64,000 bases of DNA. Source: Talaromyces rugulosus. Its lineage: Eukaryota; Ascomycota; Eurotiomycetes; Eurotiales; Trichocomaceae. Each line of letters opens with the position of its first letter. The stretch's first letter is position 1. The notes under the pieces are model-generated. The model was given only the letters and a program-made list of their open reading frames with translations. It made no database searches and was not told the DNA's origin. Of the stretch, positions 45,487 to 55,475 are shown piece by piece. A program made the translations under genes and the position numbers. Location: contig NC_049566.1 of NCBI RefSeq assembly GCF_013368755.1, positions 3,410,001-3,474,000 of the forward strand. Direction: 5' to 3'.

Positions 45487-46719
45487 ATGGTACGACCAGT
45501 AAGCATGGGTGAGGATCGCCAAGGGCCAGTGCAAGAGGCACAGGCAGACCCGATGGGGGCAAACGAGTCGAGCGAAGCACCGGGACGTCGTTTGACCTTT
45601 GGTCTGGAGGACCTTGAGCTGGATGAACATCTGTCGCCTACACAGATGAACGAACAAGAATTTTTGTCGCTTTGCCGCACTGATCCCCAGAGGTTGTTCG
45701 ACCGGATGTACGAACAGCAGGACAAGAGTGCACAGCAAGCAGAGGATCTGAGGATCCAGAACGAGAAAGAACAGCAGAGCCTGATGGTCGAAGTCGCCAA
45801 CCTCAAGCAGACCATCCGTGACCAGACAGCTGCTATGAGGGAGCTCATTGAGGAGCGCGACACCGCTCAGGATAGAGCCGACAGGACTGGGTGGGGTACT
45901 CCAGCTCCAGAAGGGAAGCACACCAAGAGTACCAAGTTGCCAGATGGGCAGGTGCTGGTGGATGGGAAGGACCCTAAGTTTGAGTCGTGGCTTATCGATG
46001 TCGAAGGGAAGCTCGAAGCCAACGCTGACCACTATCCTACTGCCCAGGCACGCATGGCCTATGTGAAGAGCATGTGCAAAGGAGAAGCAGCGAATCACCT
46101 GCTTGCTCGCATGAGAAAGGACTCGCCTGATCGATATCATGATGTGGACGACATCTTTGACCACCTTCGTACCCTGTACCAGGACGCCAATAGGGTCATC
46201 AACGCCAAGATGGAACTGCGACGCCTCATGATGAGAGACACCAAGTTCCAGCCTTTTCTCTCGCAATTCGTACTGCTTGCTCAGGATGCAGGCTTGGCCA
46301 CTAGCGAGTGGAAAGAGGACCTGTTCTACAAGTTGTCCTTTGAGTTGCAGCGCGCAATGATCAAAGAGAGTAACGACCCACGCGTCTCGTACCAGGAATT
46401 CGTCAAGGAATGCAGCACCACTGCCAATCGTCTCGAGCAGATCAACACCAGCGAGAAGCGTGCACGCCCACGTAAGACCGATACATACCCTAGACCTGGC
46501 GAGAGCTACCCAAATCCAGCAACTCCGAAAGCGAAGAATGGATCAGAAGGCCTACCGTGGTTGGAACGAAAGAAGCTGATGGAGGAGAACAAGTGCTTTA
46601 ACTGCAAGTTGCCAGGGCACAGAGCATTTGATTGCCCTCTGAAGAAGAAAGCACCAGAGCTGAAGAATCTTGAGGAAGTCAGCCCACCGGAGAGTCAGTC
46701 GGAAAACGACCATGCCTAG
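45487..46719 (+). CDS. gag: Chromovirus gag
   Basis: 410 residues, forming the virus-like particle that carries the element's RNA. The ATG at 45487 is the first one 130 bp after the LTR. A coiled-coil segment lies at about residues 85-130 (KEQQSLMVEVANLKQTIRDQ), followed by a Retrotrans_gag-type helical region (FESWLIDVEGKL near 160 to LEQINTSEK near 325) and one zinc knuckle, CFNCKLPGHRAFDC, near 370-383. The stop at 46719 lies inside the pol frame, which is in the -1 frame. No premature stops. Length and layout are normal for a chromovirus gag. Confidence 0.93.
   Translation: MVRPVSMGEDRQGPVQEAQADPMGANESSEAPGRRLTFGLEDLELDEHLSPTQMNEQEFLSLCRTDPQRLFDRMYEQQDKSAQQAEDLRIQNEKEQQSLMVEVANLKQTIRDQTAAMRELIEERDTAQDRADRTGWGTPAPEGKHTKSTKLPDGQVLVDGKDPKFESWLIDVEGKLEANADHYPTAQARMAYVKSMCKGEAANHLLARMRKDSPDRYHDVDDIFDHLRTLYQDANRVINAKMELRRLMMRDTKFQPFLSQFVLLAQDAGLATSEWKEDLFYKLSFELQRAMIKESNDPRVSYQEFVKECSTTANRLEQINTSEKRARPRKTDTYPRPGESYPNPATPKAKNGSEGLPWLERKKLMEENKCFNCKLPGHRAFDCPLKKKAPELKNLEEVSPPESQSENDHA
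46674..46719 (+). promoter_or_regulatory. Gag-pol -1 overlap, probable frameshift region
   Basis: The pol frame is open from 46674 (after a TGA at 46671-46673) and overlaps the end of gag by about 46 nt in the -1 frame. Pol has no convincing own ATG near its start. A -1 ribosomal frameshift would give Gag-Pol. CGGAAAACG at 46700-46708 is the most slip-prone sequence I see, but it is not a canonical heptamer. Confidence 0.55.
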
Positions 46720-49700
46720 GGAAAGACTCCTCTCTAGGCATTGCGAGTGTTGATTTATCATCTTTGGACCTTTCCCAGTTATTGGGGAGAGAGCAGGATA
46801 GTCTAGTCTCACCTATTCGATTAGCTAAGAATGGACTTTCTATTGCCACCAAAGCGTTAATGGACACTGGAGCAAATGGTTACGCTTTCCTTGATATTTT
46901 TCTTGCCGAGAAGCTCGCACGCCATTTCCAAACTCACGTAATCCCCTTGGAACAACCCTGTGCAGTGAAAGGGTATGACGGCAAGACAGCCGCACCGATT
47001 ACACACCTAATACGCCTGACTTTGAAGATACAAGGACGAGTACAGCAGCATCTTCCTTTCCTGATATTAGAGCTAGGGAAACATGATGTCATCCTTGGAC
47101 GAATGTGGATGGCAGAGCACGGTGTCTTGATAGACTGTCGCCATCATCGGTTACTCTGGCCAGAAGAGGTTTCCTTGAAGGATGAGCTGTTGTCCAAGCA
47201 AGACCTCTTTATCCCCAAAGCAATCCTCTCCCGATCGAAGAAAGTTTCCACAGAGCATCAGAAGGATGCCGATCGACGAGATGGTCTCTTTAATGAAGAA
47301 ATCAGACAGGAGGCTACTGGTGAAGCACTATGTGAGACTACACCTGTGGATACTATCCCCAGATCACGTTGGACCAGCCACCGAAAGGAACAGCTCGTGG
47401 CGTTGGCAAAGATGAACCAACAGTTGAGCAGCGCGCGTAATGACCTCTCCGAGGAAAAGGCAAATCCAGTACACCGCCAGAAACAAGCCAAGCCTGCGAA
47501 ACCGAAGCCTGAGGTGCAGATAGCACTTATTGGGGCCACAGGATTCGTGAGGTGCTTGAAGGATAAGAATACAACCACCTTCATGACGAGCTTCCATGAA
47601 ATCGAAAAGGTCATACAGGATAAACAGGAAGACCACCTAGGAATTGAGGAGCTTGCTGAGATTAGGCAGAAACTACCCGAGAGGTATCAGGAATACGCGG
47701 ATGTATTCTCTAAACGGGAATCAGACAAGCTTCCAGATCATAAAGGCTACGATCATCGGATTGAGCTAACCAGCGAGCAAGAGCTAGGTTACAGCCCCTT
47801 ATACCGAATGAACCTGAAAGAGCTTGAGGCTGCGCGAGAATATATCCTGGACAATCTGAATAAAGGTTTTATTGTGCCTAGCAACGCACCCTTCGCATCG
47901 CCAATTCTCATGGCATCCAAGCCAGATGGAGGACTTCGATTCTGCGTGGATTACCGGAAGCTGAACGCTCTGACCAAGAAAGACCGATATCCACTGCCGC
48001 TAATTGAAGAAGTCTTTGAGCGGCTGAGCAAGGCAAAGATATTCACCAAATTGGACATACGGCAAGGTTTCCATCGCATCAGAATGAGCTCGGAGTCAGA
48101 GGACTTGACAACCTTCCGATGTCGATATGGAACATACAAGTACAAGGTGATGCCTTTTGGGTTGACAAATGGACCAGCAACTTTTCAGCGACTGGTGAAT
48201 GACATCTTTATGGACTGTCTTGACAAGTTTCTAGTAGCGTTCGTCGACGACCTACTGATTTACAGTGAGAATGAGCTTGAGCATCAGGCACATGTGAAAT
48301 TCGTGCTGGAAAGACTGAGAGCAGCTGGGCTGCAGGCTGCAATCCATAAATGCGAATTCCATGTCAAAACCACACGGTATCTAGGATTCATCGTCACGCC
48401 AGAAGGAATCAAGGTTGACCCGACTAAGATCGATACTATCCTGAAATGGATGGCCCCAGGAACTGTGCGAGGAGTGCAATCGTTTCTAGGGTTCTGCAAC
48501 TTCTACCGGAAGTTTATACGGGAATATAGTCGGATAGCCAAACCCCTGAACCGCCTAACTCGGGTAGATGTCCCCTTTGTCTGGGACAGCGACTGCGAAC
48601 TGGCATTTGAGAAGCTAAAGAAGTTGTTAACCGAGGCTCCAGTGTTATGCCACTACCAACCAGAGCGATCGACACGGGTAGAAACAGATGCCTCTGATGG
48701 GGTGGTCGCAGCGGTCTTGTCGCAGTGTTGCGAGGATAACAAGTGGCATCCGGTAGCGTTCTACTCGGCAACAATGATGCCAGCTGAGAGGAACTACGAC
48801 ATTCATGATAAGGAGATGCTCGCGATCATCAAGGCCCTGAAAGAATGGAGACCCGAGTTGATAGGGCTCCAAGGGGAGGAGCGGTTTGAGATCCTATCCG
48901 ACCACCGAGCTCTTGAATACTTCATGTCCACAAAGTCATTAAACGCCCGACAGGCGAGATGGTGCGAATTCTTGCATGAGTTTCACTTCACTCTAAAGTA
49001 TCGACCGGGCAAGGCCAACGTACTCGCGGACACCTTGACCCGACGACATGGTAATGAGGCAGGCAATCTGGACCATCGGAAGAGGATTCTACTCCCAGAA
49101 GAAGTCTTAGATAGCAGAATCATTGAGGAGCTGAACTGCGGAAAGTATCCACAGGCCGATAACCTGGGAGCAGAAGTCCACGTGGTCATGGCTGGGACCG
49201 ATCTGGTGCCTCGCGCCATAATGGCTAATAAGCAATATGCTGCCACAGCTGAAGCAAAGGAACGAGTAGAGCACTCGGGAGAGGACTGGCAAATTATCAA
49301 CGAGACGGTACTATTCAAAGGCCGCTTATACGTTCCTGAGGAAGGAGACCTGCGCACACGTTTGTTGGATGAGATCCATCGCCAACCATCTACTGCCCAT
49401 CCTGGAAGGACAAAGACTCGGAGCTTGGTTAAAGAACGCTATTATTGGGAGTCATGGAGTAAGGATGTGAACCGTTACCTGGACAACTGCATGGTGTGCA
49501 AGCGGACGAATACTTGGAGGGACCTGCCTCCCGGACTGCTGAACCCGTTGCCTATCCCAGATCGACCTTGGCAACATATCTCAATGGATTTCATGACTTA
49601 CCCGCAGGACCGCAAAGGATACAACACAGTATTCGTGATTGTGGACCGACTTAGCAAAGCACCAGTGTCAATACCTTGTCAGAAAGAGACCACGGCCAAG

Positions 49701-50759
49701 GGAATGGCCCGGTTGTGGTTGGAGAATGTGTTCCGCTGGACAGGACCCCCTGACTCTATTGTATCAGACAGGGGTGGTCAATTCGTGTCAGAATTCTGGT
49801 CGGAGGTGTGCCGCTGCCTTGGAATCAAGCTGAAGCTGTCAACTGCCCACCACCCTCAGACCGACGGACAGACAGAGATCGCCAACCAGTACTTATCACA
49901 GAAGCTGAGAGCATTTGTGAACCACGCGCAGGACGACTGGTCAGACTGGTTGCCGATGATGGATTACGCAGCAGCAACCCTACCTCAAGAGTCGATTGGA
50001 CTGTCGCCATTCATGGTCGAGAGGGGATACCAGCCACGCACCTCATTCGATTGGAAGTCACCTGAACCACCAAGGAAACTAACCCTGAACGAAGAGGATG
50101 CCAAGTCATGGCTAGGTCGAATGCATAGCGCCTGGGAAGTGGCGAGGACGAACCTCCAGAAGAGTCAGGAGCGACAGCAGTTGACGGCCAACAGGAAGCG
50201 CCGACCACTCAACTTCGATGTAGGTGATCATGTCATGGTTACCACGAAGCACTGGGAAACGGGGCGGCCTAGTAGGAAGCTGGACATCCAGGCAAATGGT
50301 CCATACCGAATCAAGAAGCGAATTGGCAACTCTTTCGAACTGGAATTGCCGGACGGGATCAACGTGCATCCTGTATTCTCACCGGAGAAACTGAGGCGAG
50401 CGGCAACCACAGAACCATTACCAGGACAGCTGGAAGAGCCGGCAGAGCCTATCGAGGTGAATGGACAGGATGAGTGGGTGGTTGAAAAAGTATTGGACGC
50501 CCGGGTACGCTGGAAAAAGCTTTATTACCGGATAAAATGGTTAGGTCATGACATCGATATGGAGTGGTACCCAGCCGGAAATTTCAAGAACGCTCCTGTC
50601 ATGTTGAAGGAGTACCATGACTGCTACCCAGAGAAGCCAGGACCACCGAAACACCTCCAGGAATGGTTGAAGGCAGCGGAGGAGGACAGATTCGTGCCAG
50701 ACGGGGGAGATGACAGCATGCTTGAGGGCAAGCATGGCCTAGAAGGGGGGGTAGTGTGA
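46674..50759 (+). CDS. pol: Chromovirus pol: protease, RT, RNase H, integrase, chromodomain
   Basis: Open for over 1,330 residues. Counting from a TTG at 46764: aspartic protease ALMDTGANGYAFLD (~32-45); RT FCVDYRKLNAL (~393), KLDIRQGFHRI and FVDDLLIYS (~493); RNase H ETDASDGVVAAVL (~641), HDKEMLAI and SDHRALEYF; integrase HHCC finger with HPGRTKTRSL and CMVCKR (~879-915); catalytic DDE with MDFMTYP (~940), SDRGGQF (~1001) and the E in the STAHHPQTDGQTE region (~1037); and a C-terminal chromodomain (WVVEKVLDARV, YYRIKWLGHD, AGNFKNAPVML, ~1240-1290). Catalytic residues are all present. Integrase chromodomains of this clade direct insertion to histone-marked chromatin, which fits an element landing in heterochromatin. 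The native start is probably by frameshift from gag. Confidence 0.94.
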   Translation, partial: GSQPTGESVGKRPCLGKDSSLGIASVDLSSLDLSQLLGREQDSLVSPIRLAKNGLSIATKALMDTGANGYAFLDIFLAEKLARHFQTHVIPLEQPCAVKGYDGKTAAPITHLIRLTLKIQGRVQQHLPFLILELGKHDVILGRMWMAEHGVLIDCRHHRLLWPEEVSLKDELLSKQDLFIPKAILSRSKKVSTEHQKDADRRDGLFNEEIRQEATGEALCETTPVDTIPRSRWTSHRKEQLVALAKMNQQLSSARNDLSEEKANPVHRQKQAKPAKPKPEVQIALIGATGFVRCLKDKNTTTFMTSFHEIEKVIQDKQEDHLGIEELAEIRQKLPERYQEYADVFSKRESDKLPDHKGYDHRIELTSEQELGYSPLYRMNLKELEAAREYILDNLNKGFIVPSNAPFASPILMASKPDGGLRFCVDYRKLNALTKKDRYPLPLIEEVFERLSKAKIFTKLDIRQGFHRIRMSSESEDLTTFRCRYGTYKYKVMPFGLTNGPATFQRLVNDIFMDCLDKFLVAFVDDLLIYSENELEHQAHVKFVLERLRAAGLQAAIHKCEFHVKTTRYLGFIVTPEGIKVDPTKIDTILKWMAPGTVRGVQSFLGFCNFYRKFIREYSRIAKPLNRLTRVDVPFVWDSDCELAFEKLKKLLTEAPVLCHYQPERSTRVETDASDGVVAAVLSQCCEDNKWHPVAFYSATMMPAERNYDIHDKEMLAIIKALKEWRPELIGLQGEERFEILSDHRALEYFMSTKSLNARQARWCEFLHEFHFTLKYRPGKANVLADTLTRRHGNEAGNLDHRKRILLPEEVLDSRIIEELNCGKYPQADNLGAEVHVVMAGTDLVPRAIMANKQYAATAEAKERVEHSGEDWQIINETVLFKGRLYVPEEGDLRTRLLDEIHRQPSTAHPGRTKTRSLVKERYYWESWSKDVNRYLDNCMVCKRTNTWRDLPPGLLNPLPIPDRPWQHISMDFMTYPQDRKGYNTVFVIVDRLSKAPVSIPCQKETTAKGMARLWLENVFRWTGPPDSIVSDRGGQFVSEFWSEVCRCLGIKLKLSTAHHPQTDGQTEIANQYLSQKLRAFVNHAQDDWSDWLPMMDYAAATLPQESIGLSPFMVERGYQPRTSFDWKSPEPPRKLTLNEEDAKSWLGRMHSAWEVARTNLQKSQERQQLTANRKRRPLNFDVGDHVMVTTKHWETGRPSRKLDIQANGPYRIKKRIGNSFELELPDGINVHPVFSPEKLRRAATTEPLPGQLEEPAEPIEVNGQDEWVVEKVLDARVRWKKLYYRIKWLGHDIDMEWYPAGNFKNAPVMLKEYHDCYPEKPGPPKHLQEWLKAAEEDRFVPDGGDDSMLEGKHGLEGGVV
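50739..50754 (+). other. Polypurine tract of the chromovirus
   Basis: CTAGAAGGGGGGGTAG lies directly before the 3' LTR and overlaps the end of pol. This is the expected primer site for plus-strand DNA synthesis. Confidence 0.75.
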
Positions 50760-51007
50760 CGGTCCTGACCCAGGCCTCGGGAACCAGCAGTGGCGGCCTG
50801 AGGCACCACCAGGGAAAGGGAACCGAGAGCGGTACTGAGATGGGAATAACCTCATGCGGAACCATAAAGGGAATAGACTGACGCACACAAAGGAATATTT
50901 CTCATGTAACTAGCGGGGGAGGTTCTTTCTCTTCCTCTTTCCCTTCTCATGTTTGGTTTTCTCGTTGCAGAGTACTCTTAGAGGATAGGAATCGACTCGT
51001 CGTCACA
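50755..51007 (+). repeat. 3' LTR of the full chromovirus
   Basis: 253 bp, identical by eye to 45101-45353, followed by the TAAAC duplication at 51008-51012. The pol stop falls at its first bases (TGA within TGTGACGG). Confidence 0.93.
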
Positions 51008-52479
51008 TAAACAATATCTTTATCTATTTTATAATAGAGATTAATAAAGTATCTATTACCTCTAAAGTATATATCCTAGGCTAGTAGTCTATAGACATTA
51101 TCTAGGCCTTCTACTATTATAATAATAGTAGAGAAATACTACTTATTAATCTAGATAGTTGCTATTAGCTTAATCTAGATAAAATTTCTTATTAAAGTAT
51201 ATATATCTCTTAATTCAATTTTTTCTTTAACTAGACCTAGCTCTAAAGTGCTATAATAAGTTATTAACACTATATATACCTTAATTTTATACTATTGTTA
51301 GTCTACTTTTACTAAGATGATTATAAGGTCAACCTAGTAGCAAACAGCTACTAATAAATCTTTATAGACTAGTAATAGCAAGTCTATAATACTTCTTTAG
51401 TTTAATAAAGCTAAGATAGTCCTTAATTTAATATAATTAGTATCTATTATCTTAATAAAGTTTAGAAAGCCTATTTAGACTAGATAATAATTAAGCTATA
51501 AAATAATATTAGTTTTAGACTTTCTAAAAGTAATACAGCTATTTTCATATTTAAATATAAATCTATAGTCTTTTTTATTATTTCTATAAATAAGTTTCAG
51601 GCTTCTTAGGTTTATTTAGACTTTTAAAGACTAATTTAAGAAATAAACCTATTTTTTTATAATAATTTACTACTTTTAAATATTATTAGCTATTATATTA
51701 GTCTATTAAAGGCTTACTATAGACTTTATTCTAGAAAATAGTTTTAATATTAGAGATAAAGTTCTATATAGCTCTATAGATTTAGCAGCTTTATTTAGAT
51801 TAGCTTAAGAACTATAGATGATCTCTATAAATATTATTCTTTAGGATAATAGAGACTATTATAGGCCCTAGCAGTTATTTTTTAATAATAAAGACTTTAA
51901 AAGGTAGTTCAGAATATTTAAGAAGACTTATTGAGTTTCTAGGATTAAGAAATAGTATTTTAAAGTATTTAATTAATCTATAAAATATTACTTTATAGCC
52001 TTTACTAGAGAGGTTATATAGGTCTTTATAATAATTATCTCTATATATAGCGCGCTATTGCTATTTATAAAGTAGTTTAATAAAGTTTATTTTATATCTT
52101 TATAGACTAGGCTAAGTAAGGCTTTTATAAGGGTTCTATTAGTTCTATTAAAGTTATAGTTCTGTTGTCTTTTTTTTAGAGCTTTAAAGGCTTTCTAGAG
52201 GTATAAAAAGGAAAATAGTTCTTTAAATTTAATTTCTAGGTTAGACATGAAGCTCTTGCTCTAGAGAATTATTATACTGGTCTTAGAGGGCGTTAGTAGT
52301 ACTGTCTCTACTGAGGTGCCTATATAGGTATCTTTGGGGTTCACTAGGCCTAGCGCCTGCCCCCCTGGGTCTAGGGGGGTGTTATCGATATTGGGGGGTC
52401 CTTAGGCCATAGCGAGGCCCTGGACACCGTCAAAAGGCATTGAATTTCAAAAGGTTGATTTTTGATTTTCCCGGCGGGT

Positions 52480-52787
52480 TTTTAAGGAGTATTTCTATAA
52501 TTATATTCTATAGTACTCTAATCATTCTATTATATATCACTAAGCCTTTCTAAATATTTTTCATAACTTATCTAGCTTATAATTTTTCTTATATTTTTTA
52601 ATCTTTATTAGTTTCCTAATACATTTATTTATAGAATAGATCATTATTAACAACTCTTATTATAGTCGTAATAATTATATTATAATTATAGTATAGAACT
52701 TCTAATTCTTCTTACAGAATATTTATCTTAGAAGATTCTATCCTGATTATATAATCTAGTTATCTACTTAATACATCTACGGCTATA
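52480..52787 (-). pseudogene. Fragment of the first gypsy family (integrase-side region)
   Basis: This ~300-bp piece aligns with 5741-6030 of the - strand gypsy element at 3280-10949, in the same orientation (shared landmarks ACTCTAATCATTCTATT, TAACTTATCTAGCTTATAAT, ATTATTAACAACTCTTATTA). It is slightly less mutated. It starts exactly where LINE copy D ends and stops at an LTR fragment of a different family. No frame survives. Confidence 0.8.
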
Positions 52788-52933
52788 AGGGGTCAAGCTG
52801 GTTACCTAAGCACACAAGATAAAACCTTCCCGCAGGTCCTAGTAGTTAGATTCCTTTCCCATGCTTGTTGTTTTAGAGAATCACACCCCTAGATAGGAAT
52901 CGAATATCTTTGGAAAAGGCACGTCACACTGCA
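52781..52933 (+). repeat. LTR 3' fragment fused to a gypsy fragment
   Basis: It matches the downstream half of the LTR at 55476-55754 (shared GTCAAGCTGGTTACCTAAGCA) and ends CACGTCACACTGCA. It begins at or near the TATA-like GGCTATAA, so it covers roughly the transcribed end of the LTR. It is little mutated, whereas its relative at 55476 is strongly RIP-hit in the same part. GCTATA is shared by both partners at the join. Confidence 0.75.
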
Positions 52934-53043
52934 GAGTAATATATAATATTAATATTTAAAATAATATTTAATTAAATTAGATTATCAATAGAAATAACTT
53001 TAGACTAAGATAAATTATTTATATTAAAATACTAGCAGACTAT
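52934..53043 (+). other. AT-rich sequence left of the LINE stub
   Basis: Probably the same old element as 53349-54094, since the LINE stub's duplication shows both flanks were once contiguous. I could not identify a motif in this part. Confidence 0.45.
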
Positions 53044-53364
53044 ATTAGGGGGAAGGATAGCGGGCATGGGCGGCCCGCTATTTTAGGCAACGCCCAAACG
53101 TTAGTGGCCATAAGGAGGGGGTAGTGGCTGCCACCCACTATAAGCCCCCGAATCGTCCTGCGCATATAAGCGGCCTGGGGCGAGGAAAGTGCTAGATACC
53201 TCGAAAGCCTGGATCCAATGGGGGGTAGAGGCACCAGCCTATAGGGGGCAACCCCCATATGCAGGCCTAACCCACACGAATCGCTGTCTGTCATAGCCTA
53301 GGGCTCGGTATAGACGTTAAATATGATTAAATAAATTAAATAAATAATAATACTAGCAGACTAT
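53028..53364 (+). mobile_element. Extremely 5'-truncated LINE stub with 16-bp target duplication
   Basis: About 300 bp of LINE 3' end (53048-53331) plus a (TAAA/TAA)n tail, on the + strand, opposite to copies A-D. AATACTAGCAGACTAT at 53028-53043 recurs at 53349-53364, so it is a genuine insertion. The first four bases after the left duplication (ATTA) are extra. Only the end of ORF2 and the 3' UTR remain. It has only scattered differences from copy A and has largely escaped RIP. Confidence 0.92.
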
Positions 53365-54094
53365 TACAAAAATATATAAAATAATATATAAGCTATTAAC
53401 TATTAATTACTAATAAACTAATAGCTAATTTAAAAAAATAATTTAGATAATATAATAATATCTAAAGCATTATTTAGATTAAAATTAAATAGATTAGATA
53501 AAATTATTACTAATTATATAATTTACTCTAAATAATATAGAAAATATAATAATAAAATAAATACTATATTATATTAATCTTAAATAATACTTATAAATAT
53601 TATAGACAGATATTTTAAGAAAAAAATTATCAGAATAAATAATAGTTAAAGAATAATATATATAAATATTATACTAAAATATATTATAAAATATTTAATA
53701 AATAGAACTAAAAATAAAGATATATTATAATAAGAAATATAAGAATATACTTATTTTTAAAAAAAGAAAAAGAATTTACTTATTATAATAAATAATAAAA
53801 GTTAAAAAATTTAATATTCTAAGTAAAAAACTTAATAATAAATTTAATGTTATTAAATATAGATTATTTATAATTAAAAAGAAACTTATAAATAATAATT
53901 ATAAACTCTAGCTACTAAATAGAATAAAAATATATTTAATATATTATATTTTATTATTAAAATTAATAATAAATTAGTATAAAAATTATAATAAAAAAAA
54001 AAAAAAATATAAAATCAACTAAATAATATAATAAAAAAAAAATTATATTTTATTAAGTAGAAAGGATATTTTAAAAAATATAATTTATAGAAAC
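53349..54094 (+). pseudogene. RIP-degraded gypsy integrase C-terminus and chromodomain
   Basis: Near 53815-53990 one frame reads NILSKKLNNKFNVIKYRLF, then YKL*LLNRIKIY, matching the integrase C-terminal GPF/Y-type segment and the N-R-I-K-I-H motif that precedes a chromodomain. Near 54045-54090 the frame reads LYFIK*KGYFKKYNL*K, a chromodomain core (V-K-W-K-G-Y...N-x-W-E) with both tryptophans changed to TAG. The chromodomain is cut at 54094 by the next LTR. This is a second chromovirus lineage, older than the one at 45101. Confidence 0.75.
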
Positions 54095-54541
54095 TGTCAA
54101 ATTGTATCAACCGTTCTTTACTAGAATGGGTGTTCGTTGGTAGTATTCTGTTGAATAAAATAGAGATGTTAGTAATTAAGATTAGGTAGAGAAATATCTT
54201 TTATAAATAAAAGGATATTTAATAATAACTTATTAATAGATTAGATAAAATATAGATCTAATTTAATATAAAAATAAAATATAATTAAACTAAATATATA
54301 TTAATAAATAAGTATTTTTATATAATAAATTTCTATTATAGCTATTAAAGCCTTTACTTAGATAGTTATAATACCTTTATTATATCTATTATATTAATTA
54401 CTATAATTGCTCTAATAGTTATATAACTTTATAATCCTAATCTTTCTATAACTATCTATATAAATTCTATAATAATCTTTACTTAGATAAGTAATATCTA
54501 TAGATCTATTAATTAGCTATAGTTAGTTAAATCTTCTAACA
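54095..54541 (-). repeat. LTR of a second - strand gypsy element
   Basis: About 447 bp, starting TGTCAAATTG and ending TTCTAACA. A mutated purine tract follows (on the - strand, next to the LTR). It resembles the ends and following sequence of the 3280-10949 element, but its LTR differs in length and sequence. It interrupts the chromodomain described above. Confidence 0.78.
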
Positions 54542-55475
54542 ATCTTTTTTTCTAAAGACTAGTATCCTAATAGTTATATAAATAGTTATATATCCCTATT
54601 ATATAGATAAGCTAGTTTTAATCTTATTAATATTCTTAGTAGTAATATTCTAACTATATTATTTAAAAAAATTTTAAAATCTAAAGGTTTTGTTTCTTAA
54701 GTTAATAGATTTAGTATTTTTTTTATTTTATTTTATAACTACTATTATTATTTAGATAAAATCTATATTAAAACTAAATTTTTAAATTATTATAATAATT
54801 ATATCTATTTCTAAGTTATCTTAAAAATACTTAGTTTTTATTTAAAATAAAATTAAGACTAATAAGAAAAAAGCTTATAAAAAAATAGTAGCTTTAATAA
54901 CCTAAATATTTTATCTTTAAAAATAAAAAAAATTTGTCTAGAAATATACTGGAGAATTTATTTAAATTAATATAAAAAATATAGAAAAGTTAGAGTAATT
55001 AAAAAAAAAAAAAGAAAAAAGTATAAAAAAAAAAAAAAAAAAAAAAACTAAATAAAACTATTATAACTATTTTTAAAAGGTTTTTTTTTAATCTTAATAA
55101 TATAGATTTTTTTAATCTAGTTCTCTTTAATTAATTTATTAATAATATTCTTAAATTTTATCTAGATAATTTAGATGCTTAACTAGTTTTATAAGTTATA
55201 TTTTTTAGAATATCTTTTCTATTTAATAAAGATATAATTTATTTTTTTTTTCTATTTTTTATTATATTATTTAATTAATTTTATATTTTTTTTTTAATTT
55301 TATTATAATTTTTATATTAATTTATTATTAGTTTTAGTAATAAAATATAAAATATTAAATATATTTTTATTTTATTTAATAGTTAGAGTTTATAATTATT
55401 ATTTATAAATTTTTTTTTAATTATAAATAGTTTATATTTAATAATATTAAGTTTATTACTAGATTTTTTATTTAA
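54542..55475 (-). pseudogene. 3' end of the second - strand gypsy element
   Basis: It aligns to about 3895-4825 of the first element (shared TAGTATCCTAATAGTTATAT next to the LTR and TTAATAATATTAAGTTTATT near the far end). It is nearly pure A+T and long poly-A/T runs occur near 55000-55050. It is cut at 55475 by the next gypsy LTR. Confidence 0.78.

Larger units (their letters stand above)
45101..51007 (+). mobile_element. Full-length Ty3/gypsy chromovirus with identical LTRs
   Basis: 5,907 bp: 253-bp LTRs that I read as identical, gag and pol frames open throughout, a purine tract before the 3' LTR and a perfect TAAAC duplication. Pol order is protease, RT, RNase H, integrase, chromodomain, as in chromoviruses. 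No RIP is visible although it sits in a saturated RIP remnant and a related deleted copy lies 0.6 kb away. It is the best candidate for a currently mobile retrotransposon in the window. Confidence 0.95.
40699..52479 (-). mobile_element. Heavily RIP-degraded LINE, copy D, split by two chromovirus insertions
   Basis: LINE pieces lie at 40699-43151, 44497-45100 and 51008-52479 and join colinearly once the two LTR elements are removed. They cover the RT region of ORF2 through ORF1 to the intact 5' terminus (...TTTTCCCGGCGGGT at 52479). Homology starts inside ORF2 at about 40699; the RNase H and 3' end are absent. Almost every Q/W codon is a stop, and surviving C is found mostly before T. The last ~130 bp near the 5' end keep more G+C than the rest. 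Confidence 0.88.

Noticed and set aside
46700..46708. CGGAAAACG as a classical -1 slippery heptamer
   Set aside because: It does not fit the X-XXY-YYZ rule, so it is kept only as a weak candidate and not annotated as a proven shift site.
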